Assembly (NCBI GenBank): GCA_022790855.1
Contig: JAAVYA010000036.1
Coordinates: 1-64,000 of the forward strand
DNA length: 64,000 nucleotides
Origin: Lachnospiraceae bacterium
GTDB lineage: Bacteria; Bacillota; Clostridia; Lachnospirales; Lachnospiraceae
Direction: 5' to 3'
Position numbers and translations under genes: made by a program. Shown in pieces: positions 43,585 to 53,065 of the stretch; within the stretch, counting starts at the first letter, position 1; each line of letters opens with the position of its first letter. A model generated the notes under the pieces. It searched no databases and was not told the DNA's origin. It saw only the letters and a program-made list of their open reading frames with translations.

Positions 43585-45906
43585 ATGAGTGAGCGAATGA
43601 GAGAACTCCCGGCAGTGGCACTGCGAGGAATGACGATTTTGCCGGGGATGGTGGCTCATTTTGACGTGAGCCGGATGAAATCGGTAAAAGCAGTAGAGAA
43701 CGCCATGCTCCGGGATCAGAACATTTTTTTGGTAGCCCAGAGGGATTTGGAAGAAGAAGAACCAGATCAGGGAAGCGTATATAAGATTGGAACCATTGCT
43801 GCTGTGAAGCAGGTGATCAAGCTACAGCATGATGTGGTTCGGGTGTTGGTGGAGGGTACTGAGCGGGCAGAGCTGATTGGATTTCTGGATCAGGAGGAGT
43901 ATCTCCTGGCAGAGATCATGACCTTTGATATTCAGGAGCAAGATGATCTTTCTCCCGAGATTCACCAGGCGATGATACGGAGCCTTCAGGAGACTTTGAA
44001 TCGTTATGGGGCGGTCAGTCCCAAGACGGGAAAAGAGCTGGCGAAACAATCGGTGGAAATTCATGATTTATCCCGGTTGCTTGACCAGATCGGAAATAAC
44101 CTGCCGGTGGGATATGAGTATAAACAGCGGATTCTGGAATCCGTGGATCTGGAAGAGCGTTATGAGACGGTGATGACGATTTTATTAAATGAGATCAATA
44201 TCATTCAAATCAAAAATGAGTTCCAGATGAAGATCAAGGAAAAAATAGACCAGAACCAGAAGGAATATATTCTGCGAGAACAGATGAAATTAATTCGAAA
44301 GGAGCTGGGGGAGGATAATACCCAGTCGGACGTGGATCATTTCCTACAGGAGACAGGAAAGCTGAAGGCGGACAAAAGCGTAAAAGAAAAGATCAAAAAA
44401 GAGATTGAACGATATAAAAGCGTCGCCACCAGTTCTTCCGAAGGGGCAGTAGTGCGGGGATATATTGAGACGCTGCTGGAGCTTCCCTGGAATAAAGCCT
44501 CCAAGGATAACAAGGATATCCACCATGCAGAAGCGGTTCTGGAAGAAGACCATTACGGATTGGAGAAAGTAAAAGAGCGTATGCTGGAATTTTTGGCGGT
44601 GCGCAGTCTGACCAGCAAAGGGGAAAGCCCCATAATTTGCCTGGTGGGACCGCCGGGAACCGGAAAGACCAGTATTGCCAGGTCTGTGGCCCGGGCGTTG
44701 GAGAAGAAGTATGTGCGTATCAGTTTAGGAGGCGTTCGGGATGAAGCGGAGATCCGGGGCCATCGGAGAACTTATGTCGGCGCTATGCCGGGACGCATTG
44801 TCAATGCTTTGAAATATGCCGGAGTAAAGAATCCACTGATCCTGTTAGATGAGATTGACAAGCTTAGCAGTGATTACAAAGGGGACACGGCGTCGGCCCT
44901 TTTGGAAGTATTGGACAGTGAGCAAAATAAAAAGTTCCGGGATCATTATATAGAGCTTCCGGTAGATTTGTCAGAAGTGCTGTTTATTGCCACCGCAAAT
45001 TCTACCCAGAGCATTCCCAGGCCGCTTTTAGACCGGATGGAACTGATAGAAGTCAGCAGCTATACGGAGAATGAGAAGGCTCATATTGCCAGGGAGCATC
45101 TGTTTGACAAACAGTTGGTAAAAAATGGTTTAAAGCCGGAGCAGCTTTCCATCAGCAATAAGGCGTTGGAGAGAATGATCCGGGGTTATACCAGAGAGGC
45201 CGGGGTTCGTAATTTGGAGCGCAAGATCGGGGAGATCTGCAGGAAAGCGGCCCGTGAGATTTATGCCGATGACAAAAAGCGGGTGAAAATCACCGAGAGC
45301 AATCTGGAAAAATATCTGGGAAAAGAACGGTATCATTACGACAAAGCAAATGAAAGCGATGAAGTGGGAATTGTCCGGGGCCTGGCTTGGACCAGCGTGG
45401 GCGGCGATACCCTTCAGATTGAAGTCAATATTATGCCGGGCAAGGGAGAGTTTCAGCTTACCGGGCAGCTGGGAGATGTGATGAAAGAATCTGCCCAGGC
45501 GGGGATCAGTTACATTCGTTCCGTCAGCCGGGAATATGGCATTGAGAAAGAATTTTTCAAAGAAAATGATATCCATATCCATATTCCAGAAGGAGCAGTG
45601 CCCAAAGACGGCCCCTCGGCTGGAATTACCATGGCTACCGCCATGCTGTCCGCAATTACAGGACGCAAAGTCCGTTCCGATGTGGCGATGACCGGAGAGA
45701 TTACCCTTCGAGGCAGAGTGCTTCCCATCGGCGGATTAAAAGAAAAGATTCTGGCCGCCAAAAATGCGGGGATTCACAGGGTATGCGTACCGAAGAAGAA
45801 CGAAGCGGATATCAATGAGATTTCCCAGGAAATTAAAAAGGGAATGGAAATTGTTTTTGTAGAAAAAATGGATGAAGTCCTGAAAGCGGCGCTGGTAAGA
45901 AAGTAG
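43585..45906 (+). CDS. lon: Lon protease (LonA)
   Basis: A 773-residue ATP-dependent serine protease. The N-terminal LON substrate domain spans ~1-200, the coiled linker follows, the AAA+ module has GPPGTGKTS and ILLDEIDKL, and the protease domain holds the catalytic Ser678 in KDGPSAGIT and Lys721 in GGLKEKI. These positions agree closely with other bacterial LonA. It begins 10 bases after clpX. No CIRCE-like element precedes it. Confidence 0.96.
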   Translation: MSERMRELPAVALRGMTILPGMVAHFDVSRMKSVKAVENAMLRDQNIFLVAQRDLEEEEPDQGSVYKIGTIAAVKQVIKLQHDVVRVLVEGTERAELIGFLDQEEYLLAEIMTFDIQEQDDLSPEIHQAMIRSLQETLNRYGAVSPKTGKELAKQSVEIHDLSRLLDQIGNNLPVGYEYKQRILESVDLEERYETVMTILLNEINIIQIKNEFQMKIKEKIDQNQKEYILREQMKLIRKELGEDNTQSDVDHFLQETGKLKADKSVKEKIKKEIERYKSVATSSSEGAVVRGYIETLLELPWNKASKDNKDIHHAEAVLEEDHYGLEKVKERMLEFLAVRSLTSKGESPIICLVGPPGTGKTSIARSVARALEKKYVRISLGGVRDEAEIRGHRRTYVGAMPGRIVNALKYAGVKNPLILLDEIDKLSSDYKGDTASALLEVLDSEQNKKFRDHYIELPVDLSEVLFIATANSTQSIPRPLLDRMELIEVSSYTENEKAHIAREHLFDKQLVKNGLKPEQLSISNKALERMIRGYTREAGVRNLERKIGEICRKAAREIYADDKKRVKITESNLEKYLGKERYHYDKANESDEVGIVRGLAWTSVGGDTLQIEVNIMPGKGEFQLTGQLGDVMKESAQAGISYIRSVSREYGIEKEFFKENDIHIHIPEGAVPKDGPSAGITMATAMLSAITGRKVRSDVAMTGEITLRGRVLPIGGLKEKILAAKNAGIHRVCVPKKNEADINEISQEIKKGMEIVFVEKMDEVLKAALVRK

Positions 45907-45928
45907 GAAATGGGTTAGGAGAGTGAGT

Positions 45929-46549
45929 ATGGTAGTAAAAACAGTGAATTTGGAGACGGTATGCGGCGTTTCCAGTGTAGTACCTAAGAACCATAAGCCG
46001 GAGATTGCCTTTGCCGGAAAGTCCAATGTGGGGAAATCTTCCCTGATCAATGGGCTCATGAACCGAAAGTCACTGGCTCGGACCTCCGCCCAGCCTGGAA
46101 AGACGCAGACGATTAATTTTTATAATATCAATGATTTGATGTACTTGGTGGATCTGCCGGGCTACGGCTATGCGAAAGTACCTCAGAAGGAAAAGGAAAA
46201 ATGGGGAAAGATGATCGAAAATTATCTCCAGAAGTCCAAACAGCTAAAAGCGGTATTTTTGTTGGTAGATATCCGCCATGCCCCTTCCGGGAATGATAAG
46301 CAGATGTATGACTGGATTGTTTATCAGGGATTCCACCCGATTCTTGTTGCGACAAAGTTGGATAAGATCAAGCGAAGCCAGGTTTCCAAGCAGGTGAAGT
46401 TGATCAAGGATACCTTACAAGTCGAGCCGGGAATCCAGATACTGCCTTTTTCGGCCCAGACTATGCAGGGACGGGAAGAGATTTGGGCGGTGATGGATCA
46501 GTTGGTTCTTCCGGAAGAGGAGACAGGGCAGGAATTATATGAAGCATAA
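45929..46549 (+). CDS. ysxC: Ribosome biogenesis GTPase YsxC/EngB
   Basis: A 206-residue GTPase needed for late 50S assembly. GKSNVGKSSLING is the G1 motif, TPGKTQTI-like RTSAQPGKTQTINFY holds G2, VDLPGYGYAK is G3 and ATKLDKIKRSQ is G4. The lon-ysxC pair is common in Firmicutes. An in-frame GTG at 45923 overlaps the AGGAG site; ATG 45929 lies seven bases after it. It overlaps the next gene by 11 bases. Confidence 0.95.
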   Translation: MVVKTVNLETVCGVSSVVPKNHKPEIAFAGKSNVGKSSLINGLMNRKSLARTSAQPGKTQTINFYNINDLMYLVDLPGYGYAKVPQKEKEKWGKMIENYLQKSKQLKAVFLLVDIRHAPSGNDKQMYDWIVYQGFHPILVATKLDKIKRSQVSKQVKLIKDTLQVEPGIQILPFSAQTMQGREEIWAVMDQLVLPEEETGQELYEA

Positions 46550-47492
46550 ATATTTGTTTGTAGTGGTGCTGCTTTTGGGGTTGTCTCTGGCAGGGGTTGG
46601 ATTTGTGAAAAGCTTTGGAGTGGGGACGGCAGATGGTATGGGGCAAAAGGGAGCAGAACAGTTGCTGATCGTAACTTCTTTTTATCCTGTGTATATTGCA
46701 TGTTTAAATATCGCAGGCGATTGCCCGGGGGTAGCCGTGGAAAACTTAAGCGAACCCCAGACCGGCTGTCTCCATGATTACCAGCTTACTCCGGAAGACA
46801 TGATGAAATTGTCTAAGGCGGATGTATTTGTAGTGAATGGAGGCGGAATGGAAGCATTCCTCACAGATACGGCGAAGGAATATCCTGATCTGACGATTCT
46901 TAATGCGGGAGAAGCTATTTTTTCAGAGGATGATGAAGCGAATAGTCAGGAGCATTCCCATACCCATGGAGAAAACGCCCATGTGTGGATGAGTATTCCT
47001 CACTATATGGAACAAGTGGTTTCTATCGGCCAAGGGCTTGCGGAAGCAGACCCGGCCCATCGGGAGCATTACCAGGCGAAGACGGCAGAATATCTGGAGA
47101 AGATTGAACAGCTTCATCAGGACGCAAAGAACCGCCTGGCAGACGCCCAAGGGAAAAAGATTGTCTTGTTTCACGAAGCGTTTGCTTTTTTTGCAGAAGA
47201 TTATGGTATGGAGATTGCAGGAGAATTGGACCTGGATGAAGAACGGCAGATCAGCGCCCAGGAGACAGCCCGGCTTTTGGAGGTGATCCAGGAAGAAGAG
47301 GTAGGAATTCTTCTGGCAGAAAGCATGTATGGGAAGGATATGGGCGATACCATAGAAAAAGAGACCGACTGTAAGGTATATTACCTGGATACCCTGGTTC
47401 GGGGAGAGGAAGATGCAGAAAGCTGGATGAAAGGGATGGAGGAGAATATTCGGATCCTGGAGAAAGCCATCTCGTCAGAGGAAGCGTTATGA
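46539..47492 (+). CDS. Metal (zinc/manganese) ABC transporter substrate-binding protein
   Basis: A 317-residue ZnuA/AdcA-like protein. The N-terminal hydrophobic segment (about 5-22) lacks a lipobox cysteine, so it may be anchored as a transmembrane helix or cleaved. SFYPVYIACLNIAGD and CLHDYQLTPEDMMKL fit cluster 9 metal-binding proteins. The His-rich loop EHSHTHGENAHVW is typical of zinc-specific members. FHEAFAFFAEDYG contributes further ligands. It starts inside the 3' end of ysxC and overlaps the ATPase gene by four bases. Confidence 0.86.
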   Translation: MKHKYLFVVVLLLGLSLAGVGFVKSFGVGTADGMGQKGAEQLLIVTSFYPVYIACLNIAGDCPGVAVENLSEPQTGCLHDYQLTPEDMMKLSKADVFVVNGGGMEAFLTDTAKEYPDLTILNAGEAIFSEDDEANSQEHSHTHGENAHVWMSIPHYMEQVVSIGQGLAEADPAHREHYQAKTAEYLEKIEQLHQDAKNRLADAQGKKIVLFHEAFAFFAEDYGMEIAGELDLDEERQISAQETARLLEVIQEEEVGILLAESMYGKDMGDTIEKETDCKVYYLDTLVRGEEDAESWMKGMEENIRILEKAISSEEAL

Positions 47493-48262
47493 CCATGCGA
47501 AAAATGATAAAACCCTGCGGACTTCATTGTATCCGGGTAAACCAATTGTCCGTGTCTGTAGGAGAGCAGCAGATTTTAAAGGATATCAACCTACATATCC
47601 ATTGCGGCTCTTTGAATGCGGTGATTGGGAAGAACGGAGCCGGAAAGTCTACGTTGATCCGGGCTATCTTAGGGGATATTTCCCATACCGGCAGTATTGA
47701 GTTCAAAGACCGGGAAAACGGAAGGCTGCAGCGCCTTCGCATCGGCTATGTGCCCCAGTCCTTGAACATTGAAGGAAATACCCCTGTGAGTGTTTACGAT
47801 ATGATGGCTTGCTTTCAAAGCCATTTTCCTGTTTTTTTGAAAAAAAACAGACGCATCCGTCAGAGGATTTTGGCGGCTCTTGAGATTTTTGAGGCAGAAG
47901 GATTGATCGATAAGCAAATCTGTAATCTTTCGGGAGGAGAATTACAGCGGGTACTGTTGTCCATGGCAATTATGGATGAACCGAATCTTCTTCTTTTAGA
48001 CGAGCCGGTATCCGGGATCGACCGAAATGGTATGGAATTGTTCTATAAGACAATTTATAATTTGAAGGAGCATTATGATTTGGCTGTGATCTTGATTTCC
48101 CATGACCTGGATTATGTGGCCCGTTATGCGGACAAAGTGATCCTGCTGGAAGGCGAGGTCTTAAAACAGGGAACCGTCCGGGAAGTCTATGGAAGCGATG
48201 CGTTCCAGGAAGTGTTTGGAAGCCCGGAGGGAGGGGAGAGAGGAGGAAGATGTCATGAGTGA
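47489..48262 (+). CDS. Metal ABC transporter ATP-binding protein
   Basis: A 257-residue ATPase. GKNGAGKSTLIRAIL is Walker A, LSGGELQRVLL the signature and LLLLDEPVSGID Walker B, with ISHDLDYV as the switch histidine. It is of the ZnuC/AdcC group and works with the binding protein and permease on each side. It overlaps both by four and eight bases. Confidence 0.9.
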   Translation: MTMRKMIKPCGLHCIRVNQLSVSVGEQQILKDINLHIHCGSLNAVIGKNGAGKSTLIRAILGDISHTGSIEFKDRENGRLQRLRIGYVPQSLNIEGNTPVSVYDMMACFQSHFPVFLKKNRRIRQRILAALEIFEAEGLIDKQICNLSGGELQRVLLSMAIMDEPNLLLLDEPVSGIDRNGMELFYKTIYNLKEHYDLAVILISHDLDYVARYADKVILLEGEVLKQGTVREVYGSDAFQEVFGSPEGGERGGRCHE

Positions 48263-49070
48263 TATTTTTTCCTGGCTCCGGTTTGACTTTATGAAGCTGG
48301 CTTTTGCAGCAGTACTTCTGATTACGCCCCTGTTTGGATTGATGGGAACCATGATTGTGAGCCGGAAAATGGCGTTTTTTTCAGATGCCCTGGGACATTC
48401 GGCCTTGACGGGCATTGCAGTGGGCGTTGTATTTGGCGTTGGAGATACGAATTTATCTATGGTGGTGTTTGCCGTATTGTTTGCCCTGCTTCTGAATAAG
48501 ATTAGCAGCAAAAATGCAGAGTCGGTAGATACGGTTATCTCCGTATTTTCTTCTTTCAGCATCGCCCTGGGGCTGGCAATCCTTTCCAGAGGAGGGAATT
48601 TCAGCAAATATTCCAGCCTGCTGGTGGGTGACATTTTAAGCATTACTCCCAAAGAATTGCTGTATTTGGGAATTCTACTTATCGTGACCCTGGGGTTTTG
48701 GTGCGTGTGCAGCAATGATCTTCAGGCGGTCAGTATTCATCGGGCTTTGGCAAAGAGCAAGGGGATTCCGGTGTCTTTGATGGAATATCTTTTTGCTGTG
48801 CTCTCGGCTCTTGTGGTAATGCTATCCATCAAATGGATTGGGATTTTGATTATTAATGCATTGTTGATCCTGCCGGCGGCGGCTTCCAGGAATTTGTCCG
48901 AAAATCTTCGGGAATATCATTTTTTTGCACTGGTATTTTCCGTGTTTTCCGGGGTACTGGGGTTGATTATTTCTTATTTTGCCAATGTAGCTACAGGGCC
49001 AGCCATTGTGATTATTGCAGCGATTATTTATTTTGCCACCTATTTGTACGGAAGGTGTGCGGGAACATAA
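48255..49070 (+). CDS. Metal ABC transporter permease
   Basis: A 271-residue membrane protein with about eight segments. GLMGTMIVSRKMAFFSDALGHSALTG near the N terminus and the IKWIGILIINALLILPAAASRNL region are ABC-3 family features shared by zinc and manganese permeases. It completes the three-gene transporter. ATG 48255 has AGGAGG upstream; earlier in-frame codons lie in the ATPase gene. No Zur/Fur box was seen in this window, because the group is read from within the ysxC transcript. Confidence 0.9.
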   Translation: MSDIFSWLRFDFMKLAFAAVLLITPLFGLMGTMIVSRKMAFFSDALGHSALTGIAVGVVFGVGDTNLSMVVFAVLFALLLNKISSKNAESVDTVISVFSSFSIALGLAILSRGGNFSKYSSLLVGDILSITPKELLYLGILLIVTLGFWCVCSNDLQAVSIHRALAKSKGIPVSLMEYLFAVLSALVVMLSIKWIGILIINALLILPAAASRNLSENLREYHFFALVFSVFSGVLGLIISYFANVATGPAIVIIAAIIYFATYLYGRCAGT

Positions 49071-49089
49071 CAAGAGAAAGGATAGTTTT

Positions 49090-49833
49090 ATGAGTGAAAA
49101 AATTTTGGCAGTAGCCGCAGGACACGAGATTACGGAAGGGGAGCTGAATACTTTGATCCGCAATTACCCTCCGGAGCAGCAGATGTATTTATCCGACCCC
49201 AGGGCTAGGGAGCAGGTGCTGGAACAGTTGATCGCGTTTCATCTCTTTGCAAAGATGGCGGAGGAAGAGAAGATCATGGAGAGCCAGGAATACAAGACCA
49301 TGATTGAGAAAATGAAAGTAGAACTGGCCAGCCATATGGCGGCTACCAGTGTGATCGAAGGAATTCAGGTAACGGAAGAAGAAGAAAAAGCGTTTTATGA
49401 GGAGAATAAATCCCGTTTGGGTCAGGGAGAGCGGGTCAGCGCAAAGCATATTCTGGTAGATACCCTGGAGCTGGCTGAAAAAGCGGCGAAGGAAATCTCC
49501 CAGGGGAAAGCCTTTGAGGATGCGGCGAAAGAGTATTCTACATGCCCCACCAAAGATAAGGGCGGGGATCTGGGATTCTTCTCCCGGGGACAAATGGTGC
49601 CGGAATTTGAAAAAGCAGCCTTTGAAGGAGCGTTGCATCAGGTGATTGGTCCGGTAAAAACGCAGTTTGGTTATCATTTGATTCGTGTAGAGGAGAAGCA
49701 GGAAGCCCAGATTCCCGGATTTGCCCAAGTAAGAGAACAGATTCATCAGCAGCTGATTCAGGAAAAGCAGCAGGAAGCATATGGGGCAAAAGTAGCTGAG
49801 CTTACCGAAAAATATGGTGTGGAGAAGAAATAG
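49090..49833 (+). CDS. Parvulin-type peptidyl-prolyl isomerase
   Basis: A 247-residue protein. Residues ~115-210 are a PpiC domain (SAKHILVDTLELAEK, GGDLGFFSRGQMVPEFE, TQFGYHLIRVEEK). The N-terminal ~100 residues form the helical chaperone-like region. No signal peptide or lipobox is seen, so unlike PrsA it should stay in the cytoplasm. AAAGGA precedes ATG 49090. The gene follows the zinc transporter by 20 bases. Confidence 0.9.
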   Translation: MSEKILAVAAGHEITEGELNTLIRNYPPEQQMYLSDPRAREQVLEQLIAFHLFAKMAEEEKIMESQEYKTMIEKMKVELASHMAATSVIEGIQVTEEEEKAFYEENKSRLGQGERVSAKHILVDTLELAEKAAKEISQGKAFEDAAKEYSTCPTKDKGGDLGFFSRGQMVPEFEKAAFEGALHQVIGPVKTQFGYHLIRVEEKQEAQIPGFAQVREQIHQQLIQEKQQEAYGAKVAELTEKYGVEKK

Positions 49834-49893
49834 AGCGATTGCTTAACGGTAATAACGGGTAGAAGATAGTTTTTGCGGTATAGAGGTGGTAGT

Positions 49894-51015
49894 GTGAAGC
49901 AGTCCGTAAAATATTTAAAGATTTTTGCTAATTTATTAGTGGCGGTAATCACCATTTTTGTAGTTTTTTATGTAGGGCCGAAAGTGGCAATATTTTTCAT
50001 GCCCTTTGTGATCGGATATTTGATTTCCTGGATTGCCAATCCTTTGGTGCGTTTTTTGGAGAAACGGTTAAAAATCGTCCGAAAACATGGTTCCATGATC
50101 ATTATCATCGGCGTATTGGCCTGTATTGTCCTGCTGTTTTATTTGGCGGGAGCAAAGCTTGGGCAAGAAGCTGCTAATCTGATTGAAAGTCTGCCGGATA
50201 TGTATGAAGACATAGCTTTGGAGTTTCATGATATCGGAGAGAACCTTCAGGGAATTTTGGAACGGCTTCCCGGGGAGATGAAAACAAATGTTACGGATGT
50301 GACAACGAACCTGGGCGCTTACCTCAGCGACCTGGTTCAAGCAATCAGTGTTCCTACCTTTACGGCGGCGGGGAATTTTGCCAAGAATGTGCCGGGAACG
50401 TTGATCGGTATTATTATGAGTATCTTATCAGCATACTTTTTTATTGCAGATCGGGATAAGATCATAGCCATTCTGGGAAAACACATGCCAAAAGGCATTA
50501 AGAGCAGTGTGGTACAGGTCATTCGTGATTTGAAACATGTCATTGGAGGATATTTTAAGGCGCAGCTAAAGATTATGGTAGTAGTTTATGTGATTCTTGT
50601 GGTGGGGCTTTTGATTCTGCAGGTAGACTATTTGCTGCTGGTAGCGTTTTTGATTGCGTTTCTGGACATGCTTCCCTTCTTTGGAACCGGGACGGTATTG
50701 GGGCCCTGGGCGATTATTAAAATTTTATCGGGGGATTATCAGATGGCCATAGGGCTGATTGTACTGTATGGCGTCACTCAGTTGGTGCGTCAGATTATCC
50801 AGCCAAAGATTGTAGGAGATTCTATCGGTATGAATCCATTGGCGACTTTGTTCTTCATGTTTGTGGGATACAAGTTTTCCGGGGTTATCGGTATGATTCT
50901 CGCAGTTCCTGTGGGAATGATCGTTATCAATTTGTATGAAGCGGGGGTATTTGATACCCAGATCCGCTGTGTAAAGGAATTGATACATGATTTCAATGAA
51001 TTCCGGCGGTTTTAA
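49894..51015 (+). CDS. AI-2E family transporter (YtvI/TqsA-like)
   Basis: A 373-residue membrane protein with about eight hydrophobic segments. YLISWIANPLVRFLEKRL, the PxxxxxxG loops and DMLPFFGTGTVLGPWAI are the family pattern. The superfamily includes putative AI-2 exporters, sodium antiporters and the sporulation protein YtvI; the real substrate is unknown. Start is a GTG at 49894 with AGGTGG just upstream. Confidence 0.83.
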   Translation: MKQSVKYLKIFANLLVAVITIFVVFYVGPKVAIFFMPFVIGYLISWIANPLVRFLEKRLKIVRKHGSMIIIIGVLACIVLLFYLAGAKLGQEAANLIESLPDMYEDIALEFHDIGENLQGILERLPGEMKTNVTDVTTNLGAYLSDLVQAISVPTFTAAGNFAKNVPGTLIGIIMSILSAYFFIADRDKIIAILGKHMPKGIKSSVVQVIRDLKHVIGGYFKAQLKIMVVVYVILVVGLLILQVDYLLLVAFLIAFLDMLPFFGTGTVLGPWAIIKILSGDYQMAIGLIVLYGVTQLVRQIIQPKIVGDSIGMNPLATLFFMFVGYKFSGVIGMILAVPVGMIVINLYEAGVFDTQIRCVKELIHDFNEFRRF

Positions 51016-51045
51016 CAGTAATAAAAGGGAATGTGATACTTTGAG

Positions 51046-51068
51046 CGGCTGCCAGTGTTTGGCAGCCG
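51046..51068 (+). terminator. GC-rich hairpin, probable terminator
   Basis: CGGCTGCCA (51046-51054) pairs with TGGCAGCCG (51060-51068). The T tract is poor (TATTATAAAA), so termination ahead of the PhzF gene is likely but incomplete. Confidence 0.55.
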
Positions 51069-51093
51069 TATTATAAAAGGAGGGAGAAGGAAG

Positions 51094-52032
51094 ATGGCAA
51101 AGAAATGGTCTGTGTACATAGCGGATGCCTTCGCTAAGGAGCTTTATGGGGGAAACCAGGCGGGCGTGGTAATTTTAGGGGAAGAGGAAGAATTCCCTCA
51201 GGATTCTTTGATGTGCCGGATTGCCGGGGAGCTGAGACATTCGGAGACAGCTTTTGTTAAATCCAAAGGCATGGGATTTGAAATCCGGTATTTTACCCCA
51301 GCAGGGGAAGTGGACTTATGCGGCCACGCCACCATTGGAGCCTTTGAGGTTATGAAGCAGGAGGGAATGATCGAACTGGGGAAATTTCCTCTGAAAACCC
51401 GGGCTCAGGAGCTTTTCATTGATGTGGAAAGCCAGGGCGTATGGATGGATATGGCAAGTCCCAGGGAAGGAGACACATTTTCAGATCAGGAGGCGGCCAA
51501 ATTGTATGAAGCTTATGGTTTGGCTCCCAGGGCAGGCGTAGATCTGAAAGGGTACGGACCAGAGGGAATCTGCAGGCTGCAGCCCAAAATCGTCAGCACA
51601 GGATTGAGTGATATCATGCTTCCGGTGGCGGATTCCGGGGAATTGCAGCGAGCAGTTCAGGATGATAGTCTGGTGTGTGCTTTATCGGAACAATATCAAG
51701 TGGTGGGAGTGCACATGTTTTGTATGTCAACGCGGCCGGGGATTTTGGCGGAATGCCGGAACTTTGCGCCTCTTTACGATATCCCGGAGGAGTCTGCCAC
51801 AGGAACCTCCAACGGAGCCTTAACCTGGTATCTGTATGGATATGGAGCGGTGGAAACAGGTCAGGAGTCAGTATTTTTACAAGGGGAGACGATGGGGCGT
51901 CCTTCCTGTATCAAAAGCAGACTTTTGTTTTCCCAGGGGGAATCTTTGCGGAAAGAGAAGGAGAAGCCGTTGGTACGCATTGGAGGAGAGGCTCGGATAT
52001 CTCTGAAAGGAGAACTGACGTATGAGGAATAA
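51094..52032 (+). CDS. PhzF-family isomerase
   Basis: A 312-residue protein of the PhzF family, which shares the two-domain fold of diaminopimelate epimerase. YIADAFAKELYGGNQAGVV opens the protein; HSETAFVK contains the conserved catalytic Glu, FTPAGEVDLCGHATIGA follows, and ESATGTSNGALTWYLY is in the second half. Known members isomerise or epimerise small amino or keto acids. Its stop overlaps kamB by 11 bases, so it is linked to lysine 5,6-aminomutase reactivation genes. An isomerase role in the lysine pathway is an inference. ATG 51094 has an AGGAGGGAGAAGG site. Confidence 0.83.
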   Translation: MAKKWSVYIADAFAKELYGGNQAGVVILGEEEEFPQDSLMCRIAGELRHSETAFVKSKGMGFEIRYFTPAGEVDLCGHATIGAFEVMKQEGMIELGKFPLKTRAQELFIDVESQGVWMDMASPREGDTFSDQEAAKLYEAYGLAPRAGVDLKGYGPEGICRLQPKIVSTGLSDIMLPVADSGELQRAVQDDSLVCALSEQYQVVGVHMFCMSTRPGILAECRNFAPLYDIPEESATGTSNGALTWYLYGYGAVETGQESVFLQGETMGRPSCIKSRLLFSQGESLRKEKEKPLVRIGGEARISLKGELTYEE

Positions 52033-53065
52033 TTTGTTTCTGGATCTGATGGAGGGCCATGCAGCAGTGTCCTTGGCGGGGATGTGCAAGAATGCCGGAA
52101 AAACTACGGTGCTGAACCGTCTATTGAGAGAGTTAGGGGATGCGGAGGTTTTGGTGGGGCTTACTTCCATTGGCAGGGATGGAGAGACTGTGGATGTGGC
52201 CACCGGGACGAAAAAGCCCCGGATATACATAAGGGAAGGAACTTTGTTTGCCACATCCTCGGAATTATTGAAAAATTGTGATGTGACAGGCGAAATTCTT
52301 GAAACCACCGGGATGTATACGCCTTTGGGCCAGGTAGTAGCTCTGAGGGCCAAAAGCGACGGATATATCGACTTAGCGGGCCCCTCTATGAATCGCCAGC
52401 TGGCGGAGCTTTCCCAGTGGTTTTTGAGCCAGGGAGCGAAGAAATCTTTGATCGACGGGGCGATTAGCAGGAAATCCCTTTGTACCAGACAAGTGGCCGA
52501 CGCGGTGCTGCTTTGTACGGGAGCCTCTTATCATCGGAATATCAATACGGTGATTGAGGATACCGCTTTTATCAGCCGTCTCCTGCAGCTGAAGCGGACG
52601 TTAGGGGAATTGGGCGTTCAGAGAGTGAGAACCTTTCGGGAGAGCAGAAAACAGGATGAAAAACTGCTATTTTTGGACCAGGAGGGTAATTCCAGCCTGG
52701 CAGAACCAGGACAAAAGCTGATTGATGCGCTGCGGGAGACAAAGAACCAGGAGTATCCATTCCTTTGGCTGGAAGGGGCATTAACGGACGCTATGCTAAA
52801 GCCCTTGCTGTTCTCCAACGTATCCTGTAAAGGGAAAAGCTTTGTTGTGGAAGACAGCAGCAAGTTGCTGTTAAGCCAGGATACGTATGAGAAACTGAGT
52901 CGGAAGGGGATTGAAATTACGGTGCTGGAGGAGATCGCCTTATTGGCTATTACGGTGAATCCTTTTTCCGCCTATGGCAATCATTTTGAAAAGCAGGAGT
53001 TTTTGGAGCGGATGCAGCAGGCTGTATCCCTGCCGGTTTTTGATGCATTGGAGGGTATGGAATGA
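52022..53065 (+). CDS. kamB: Probable lysine 5,6-aminomutase reactivase subunit KamB
   Basis: A 347-residue protein with a P-loop LAGMCKNAGKTTVLNRLL near residue 25 and a GLTSIGRDGE segment, so it should bind nucleotide. The architecture and position next to a MutS-like ATPase match KamB, reported as a partner of KamC that exchanges damaged cobalamin in lysine 5,6-aminomutase. I recognise it by domain type and context, not by residue identity. It overlaps the PhzF gene by 11 bases and kamC by four. It lies on the plus strand, 9 kb from kamDE but in the same island. Confidence 0.75.
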   Translation: MRNNLFLDLMEGHAAVSLAGMCKNAGKTTVLNRLLRELGDAEVLVGLTSIGRDGETVDVATGTKKPRIYIREGTLFATSSELLKNCDVTGEILETTGMYTPLGQVVALRAKSDGYIDLAGPSMNRQLAELSQWFLSQGAKKSLIDGAISRKSLCTRQVADAVLLCTGASYHRNINTVIEDTAFISRLLQLKRTLGELGVQRVRTFRESRKQDEKLLFLDQEGNSSLAEPGQKLIDALRETKNQEYPFLWLEGALTDAMLKPLLFSNVSCKGKSFVVEDSSKLLLSQDTYEKLSRKGIEITVLEEIALLAITVNPFSAYGNHFEKQEFLERMQQAVSLPVFDALEGME

